Source: Ziziphus jujuba (lineage: Eukaryota; Streptophyta; Magnoliopsida; Rosales; Rhamnaceae). From it: a DNA stretch of 64,000 nucleotides. Shown here one piece after another: positions 58,878 to 64,000 of the stretch. Numbering within the stretch: the first letter of the stretch is position 1; each line of letters starts with the position of its first letter. The stretch lies in NCBI RefSeq assembly GCF_031755915.1, contig NC_083379.1, positions 22,630,001 to 22,694,000 of the forward strand, written 5' to 3'. Made by a program: the position numbers and the translations under genes. Under the pieces are notes generated by a model, which worked only from the letters and a program-made list of their open reading frames with translations, ran no database searches and had not been told where the DNA came from.

Positions 58878-60119
58878 AGTACCCAGTCGCACCGCCGGTC
58901 CTTGTCCACTGTGTTCAACCTCCAGAACCCGAATCCAGCATCCTTTTCCGCTAAGTCGCAAAGGTTTGGGAGAATTCAGGAGTCGAAACCCGAAAGCTTT
59001 CCGGCAAGATTCCGGCCACCTCGGGTCCGATCACCGGAAAGTAAGACCGAATCCGTGATCCTCATCACTCAAGCTTCGATTCGGTATATAACTCATAACT
59101 TTTAGTTGTCGTTGTGTTGACCCCCCGGGTACCGGGTATTATTTATCCGAATAAAATATTAATTTATTTGACTGTGTGTGAATTGTATTCTAGGAGCACC
59201 GGTGAGTCGTGAAATTGATCCCATGGTGGATCATGGTTTAATTGCGTACTCCAGGTGAGTGACCCACCTTGAAAACTGTTTTGGGCAATTAATTATATTT
59301 ATGCGGTGTTAATTTGATATCTGCAGTTATGCTCATGTGGTGTACTTTAAATATAATCGGAAAAATATTATTTTATATATATTTATCCATTGGTGCTAAA
59401 TGGAATTTTTGGGTTATTAAGAAATCCCCGATTTTTATTATTGTGATTAAATGATATTTATTACACATGAGCAAGTATTTTCAGTAATTCGTTGTGTTTG
59501 GATTTTATATTATTTTTGAGCATAATTGGTTTGAATATTTTAAGAAAATTATTTGTTCAAATTGGTGGTTTAATTTTCATAATTATGCTCGTGGTATATT
59601 ATTTGTTGAACCGCGTGTTGCGAGGAAAATTATTTTTATCCGTTATCGATGTTTTCGTACCGGTTTGTTGAATGAAAATATGTGGGATGGTAAGTGTGAA
59701 AATTTGGTATATTTTCCACGGTAATTTTGGAAAACGGTATGGTTGGTTTAATAAATTATTTTAGACGCATTCACACAGTATTGGTGCTCTGGTATATGTA
59801 TATGTGGTTCAGCGCGCAAGTATTATTATTTCTCCCCTGAGTTGCCATTGGACCGTGGGCAAGCAAGTCTTATATAGTGCACACAGCTGCCCCCCTCCTT
59901 GGCCGGGATGATGGTTTCAACAGCGGTACTGTCGGGACGCCGAAGTGCCGTTTGCAAGTTTCTCTCTTTAATCTCCCCGCCAGTCGATGCTCAGGACGCT
60001 GGATATCGGAGGGCATCACTGGTATATGGTATGGTGCGTCAAGTACAAATTTTTTCGGATAGAAATTTCAAACCCCAAAGAGTACAAAATTATTTATTAT
60101 AATTTATTGCATTTTATTT

Positions 60120-60537
60120 GTAACAGCCCAGACCACCCGCATGAGATATTGTCCGCTTTGGGCCCGGCCCGCACGGTTTTGCTCTGCGACCCCGAAAACA
60201 CTGTGGGTCCACAAAATGCGTCTCAAGGGAAAGGTATCCACACCCACTTATATGGCATGCTTCGTTCCCCTTTCCAACCGATGTGGGATGTTACAATCCA
60301 CCCTCCTTAGGGCCTAATGTCCTCGCTGGCACACCGATCCGGGTCTGGCTCTGATACCACTGTAACAGCCCAGATCACCCGTATGAGATATTATCTGCTT
60401 TGGGTCCGGCCCGCACGGTTTTGCTCTGCAACCCCGAAAACACTGTGGGTCCACAAAACGCGTCTTAAGGGAAATGTATCCACACCCACTTATATGGCAT
60501 ACTTCGTTCCCCTTTCCAACCGATGTGGGATGTTACA
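60120..60537 (-). mobile_element. TRIM retrotransposon, 418 bp
   Basis: Two LTRs of 176-177 bases (60120-60295, 60361-60537), each TGTAACAGCCCAGA... to GATGTGGGATGTTACA on the plus strand, with only 65 bases between them. At 60346-60359 the plus strand carries the complement of the Met-tRNA primer site (ggctctgatacca), so the element runs on the minus strand. A perfect TTATT duplication flanks it (60115-60119 and 60538-60542). The purine tract would be the complement of atccaccctccttagggcc. No coding capacity, as expected for a TRIM. It sits inside the solo LTR. Confidence 0.9.
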
Positions 60538-61599
60538 TTATTTATATTTGGGGTATTTATTTATTTATTTGTTGTTTATTAAATTATTTGGTCTCTTGGT
60601 TTTCGGGAAGTACGAATATCGGGTTTTGTGAAAATGTTTTAAAAGGGGAACATTTCCAACGGAGTGAATAGTGAGGATTTTGAGAGAAATTGTTACCTCA
60701 ATTGTTTATTTATTTATTTATTTAATTATTCGGTATTGATTAATTAAATCCCTTTATTTTGTATATTATTAATATTAAAGGTGTACAGTAGATAGGGTCA
60801 CTCACTGAGATGATTAGCATCTCACGTTTTTAAATTTCGTTCCCCTAGGTCCAGGTTGAGAGACGTTGATCGTCCGGGGCGAGCCCGACGTCTCAGTTCG
60901 TCGCCGAAAGTTCAAGAAGTATTTCTTCCCTTTTTCCTCTCTATCTTGTATTGCTTCTTATCCGTCATGGTATTAATTCCACATTTGTTGTATAATGCTC
61001 TGTATACTGTATTGGACATGTAGTTATTATTTATGCACTGGATTGCTGCTGTTATTATTTAAAGTGCTGTAAATTTATGGAAACAAATTATACTAATATG
61101 GGAGGAATAAGGGGATGAATTTTAGAAGTGTGTTTTCAGTACAGGTAATTTTTGGTAAGTCCTACCCTTAGGGGGGGTGCTGCTGGATTTTCCGTTGGAA
61201 GGTTCAGTGGTATTTCCTTAGGATCAGGACTTGTCTAGGGTTCCGGGGAAGAATTCTGGACGGGTCCTGACAATCTCACTCTTAAGTAGGCAATTATAAA
61301 AATGAATTAAACATAAATAGTCTATTAAATTATTATTATTATTCTTTTTTGAAAGAGCTAGATCACTACTGTTAGATTATAATTTAAGAATTATTATGAT
61401 ATTTTTCTTGCTAAGGAAAAATAAAAATAATAAAATATAAAAAAGAACAATAATAAATTTGCTTTGGATATTCTTTTCTCAAACAAAACATATTCTTTTT
61501 ATTTAAATACAACCCAAGCAACAATTAAATTGATTTAATAGATTATCTAACTTATTTTCTGATACCAAATATTGATATGACATAAAATTAAATGGAATA

Positions 61600-61630
<31 letters not shown>

Positions 61631-61790
61631 TAAAATTTTCAATGACTTTTGTCCATGAGATGGAAAATGGTTTCAATATATAGTCTTTGAGGACAAGATC
61701 ATTACTTTTAGACTTAAAGAATTTTTATGATATTTATCTTGCAAAAGAAAAATAAATGCATTACGACTAGGTAACTTTATAGTTAATTTA

Positions 61791-62250
61791 TTATTATATT
61801 TTTTTACTCCTGATCAATTGTGTATCGATGGACTTGACCGAGTAGTTGTACCACTGAAAGTACACCTACACTGCTAAAAAATTCCTCTCACCCTCATGTT
61901 GTAATAAAAATAAAAAATATCCTAATAATTGTCTTAATTTTATAAAATAAAAATAAAAAATCAATTATCTTAATCCAAAAATTATCCCTTCTCCCTCCAC
62001 TCTCCTTTCGCTCCTCTCTCTTCTTCTCCTCTCTCTTTTTTCCATTTAAAATCCAAAACAAAATTAAATATCTACGAACACAAAAAATAAATAAATAAAA
62101 AATCCCTAAAATCTTTCATTAAAAAAAAAAAAAAAAAAACCCCCCGAAAATCTCATTTCTTTCCTCCCTTCAACATGGATTATATATATATTTTTTCCAT
62201 CAACTCTTTCTTTCCTTCTACAACATTTCTATTTTATAAATCTAGAAATA
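61791..62250. other. AT-rich spacer
   Basis: C/T-rich patch at 61985-62045 and A run near 62118-62140; nothing recognised. Confidence 0.5.
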
Positions 62251-62252
62251 TT

Positions 62253-62592
62253 TACACTATATTTGGATTGACAAAATAGAAGGGAACATGAAAAAATGAT
62301 TTAAATCCTTTATTTAGATGGTTAAAATGAGATAGAAATGAAAGGAAATAGAAGAAAAATGTAAAAATTGATTCTTTTATTTTGATTAGGCTTGTTTTCC
62401 TCCCAAAATTATTACGAAATGGGTGGAAATATTGAAAATATTTATTATCTTTCATATGCTTTATTTTATTTTCATTCATTAATCATCCAAATAACAATTA
62501 TTAATAGATACATCATTTCCTTTTATTTTATTTCCTTTCCTCGTTAAACATTTTCTTTATTTTTATTTCCTCCCTTCAATTCAAACATAATG
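62253..62592. mobile_element. MITE-like inverted repeat
   Basis: The left end (ctatatttggattgacaaaa) and the right end, reversed and complemented (cattatgtttgaattgaagg), form an imperfect inverted repeat, with purine-rich left and pyrimidine-rich right interiors that also pair (gaaaggaaatag / ctttcctcgtt). No coding capacity. Superfamily open. Confidence 0.4.
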
Positions 62593-64000
62593 ACAAGCTT
62601 AACATCTAAGTCTAATGATATCCCACTTAAAAATATATGTTTCAACGTAAAAGATAAAAATTGATCCAATCAAACTGTAACCCTTTATCTTTGTCTTGTG
62701 GCTATGTCTACCAGCAACTGAGATTAAGAGATTTAAATGTTTTAAGACTTATAATCAACCAATTAACTCTCCTGAATCAAAACCGATCATCCTTTCATCT
62801 TTTTTAACTCAAGTTGCTTCACAGAAGTGGTTTTATGATTCAAGGATCAGTTAATTGGGGTGTGCAAAATAGAATAAGAATGATGGAGAAGTGGTGATAC
62901 TAAAAATTAACAAAGAAGAATAACTGGAGGAAGAGGAATAGAGAAACCGAGGAAGGAGGAAGATGATAATAAAAAAAAAAAAAAAAAAGAATAAAATTAT
63001 GCTAGATTTTAACCAATAAAATATTTTTTAAAAAATAATTATATTGCATTTATCAATTATTTCTAAAAACATTAATTCAAATGTCATGTGTGATAGAGAG
63101 TCTTTGATTGCAAACGATATTATAAGCCAAGGGTCGCAAGTGATTTTCATAAAACCTAAAGGTGATTTGATCATTAAATCAAACTTCAGTATCAACATAT
63201 AAAATTAACCCTTGACAAGATGTCTTAGCTACAATTAGTGCCAACCATTGGTCCTAGACTATTAGCCATTGTATCTAATTATGGATTGAGATTAAAAATT
63301 TAGAAAATATTAAAATATAAATTTAGTGATATATTAGAATCTTATTTAGTAAAATTAGTTCTATATGAAGAAGTTGATAGGCTGAAAAAGAAAATTCTAA
63401 CTTTAATTCTAATATTAAAATTCTGATTTGAGCTTGTATGTGTATACAAGGTTTTAAAAATAGAAAATTTCTTCGATATTTCGCAGAAATTTCGGTTTTT
63501 CCATGAAGTCGATATAAAATTTAGCTTCCAAATGGAAACAGGTAAAATTTTTAAAATTTCTACTGAAATTTTCTATAATTCCATAAAATTTGCATCAAAT
63601 ATCCACATTAATTTCTTCATAATTTTGTCAAAAAATCCATGATTTCCATGAAAATTTCTGAAATTTCCATAAAATTTTCAAAATTTCTAGAAATTTCTAT
63701 TAAATTTATTTTTTTTAAAAACATTTCATCAAAAATTTAATAAATCTTATTGATGTTTAACTTCCTACTTATCCATTATTTTTTTATCATAATAAATTTA
63801 ATATTTCTATGAATATTATAAAGTATATATAAATTATAATATAAAAAAAATATAAATATATATGTGAAATAAATGATAAATATTATAAAGTATATGGATA
63901 TTATAAATATGTACAAAAAATATATTCTATACAAATATAGCTAAATAAATTAATGGAATGTTAATGAATGTTTATGGAATTAACTCATGAATATCATTTC
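62593..64000. other. AT-rich spacer to the window end
   Basis: No gene seen. The part 63440-63740 is built of short gaaatttc / gaaattt words in both directions, a low-complexity tract with much local self-complementarity. Confidence 0.5.

Larger units (their letters stand above)
57331..61272. mobile_element. solo LTR of a Ty3/gypsy element (Tekay/Del-like)
   Basis: 3942 bases starting TGTAACACCCCGTCCCGAAC and ending GACGGGTCCTGACA (TG..CA ends with imperfect inverted repeats), flanked by atctc at 57326-57330 and 61273-61277. It is much more GC-rich than its surroundings, with no coding frames. Known: Tekay/Del chromovirus LTRs are several kilobases long and have ends of this kind. No second LTR or internal domain is present, so a solo LTR left by recombination is the best reading. 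Two later insertions (58198-58877 and 60120-60537) account for about 1.1 kb. An unclassified element with short inverted ends remains possible. Confidence 0.6.
56380..61790. repeat. three copies of a ~0.55-kb tandem repeat, the middle one interrupted
   Basis: The marker ttgctttggat..tctcaaacaaaa..tttatttaaatacaaccca recurs at about 56434, 56995 and 61460; the marker tattgatgtgacataaaatt near 56552, 57116 and 61571; and the tail tatttatcttgcaaaagaaa near 56883 and 61733. The first two copies are 561 bases apart. The third is also about 520 bases away once the solo LTR is taken out. AT-rich and non-coding. Confidence 0.7.

Noticed and set aside
57724..59105. Arg/Pro-rich ORFs in the GC-rich part of the solo LTR
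   Set aside because: They cross the border of the inserted MULE-like element and show no domain; GC-rich LTR DNA yields such frames by chance.
57331..61272. DNA transposon reading of the 3.9-kb insertion, based on its imperfect inverted ends
   Set aside because: TG..CA ends, a 5-base flank match and resemblance to Tekay-type LTR ends fit a solo LTR better; kept as an alternative.

Overview
The window is nuclear DNA of a flowering plant, most likely a eudicot: introns have plant-type GT..AG borders, intergenic DNA is AT-rich and full of (TA)n, and there are Ty3/gypsy, Ty1/copia, TRIM, hAT-like and hairpin MITE insertions. I cannot name the species. Only two protein-coding genes look intact, both on the minus strand; the rest is transposon-derived, decayed or featureless.

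Layout. 1-4.4 kb: weak coding remnants, a 69-bp tandem duplication and a MITE. 4.5-7.4 kb: an intronless gene for a 977-residue DUF2921 membrane protein. 7.4-11.9 kb: AT-rich spacer with a CA microsatellite and a perfect-looking hairpin element. 11.9-12.17 kb: a broken piece of an XRCC4-like DNA-repair gene, lying directly against an 11.6-kb Tat/Retand-type Ty3/gypsy element (12170-23729) with decayed gag, protease, RT, two RNase H domains and integrase on the plus strand and a separate broken ORF on the antisense strand. 25.1-25.5 kb: two hairpin elements, followed by a complete but inactivated Ty1/copia element (25500-30625).

31.2-40.1 kb: the main gene, a PHO2/UBC24-type E2 ubiquitin-conjugating enzyme of seven coding exons (920 residues by my splice model). 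Upstream of its start codon, in the expected 5' UTR, lie four near-perfect and at least two degraded miR399 target sites. This is the classical phosphate-starvation switch: miR399, made when phosphate is low, cleaves PHO2 mRNA, which spares the phosphate transporters that PHO2 normally sends for degradation. The array here appears larger than the five sites described for Arabidopsis.

41.0-45.2 kb: a degenerate minisatellite, then an hAT-like element (41532-45143) that contains a hairpin element, a cluster of decayed TRIM copies in both orientations, and a second nested hAT-like element. 45.7-48.9 kb: a decayed non-autonomous LTR element with three LTR copies. 48.9-56.3 kb: AT-rich spacer with microsatellites and a tandem duplication. 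56.4-61.8 kb: three copies of a ~0.55-kb repeat, the middle one split by a 3.9-kb solo LTR that itself carries a MULE-like element and a TRIM. 61.8-64 kb: AT-rich spacer with a MITE-like inverted repeat.
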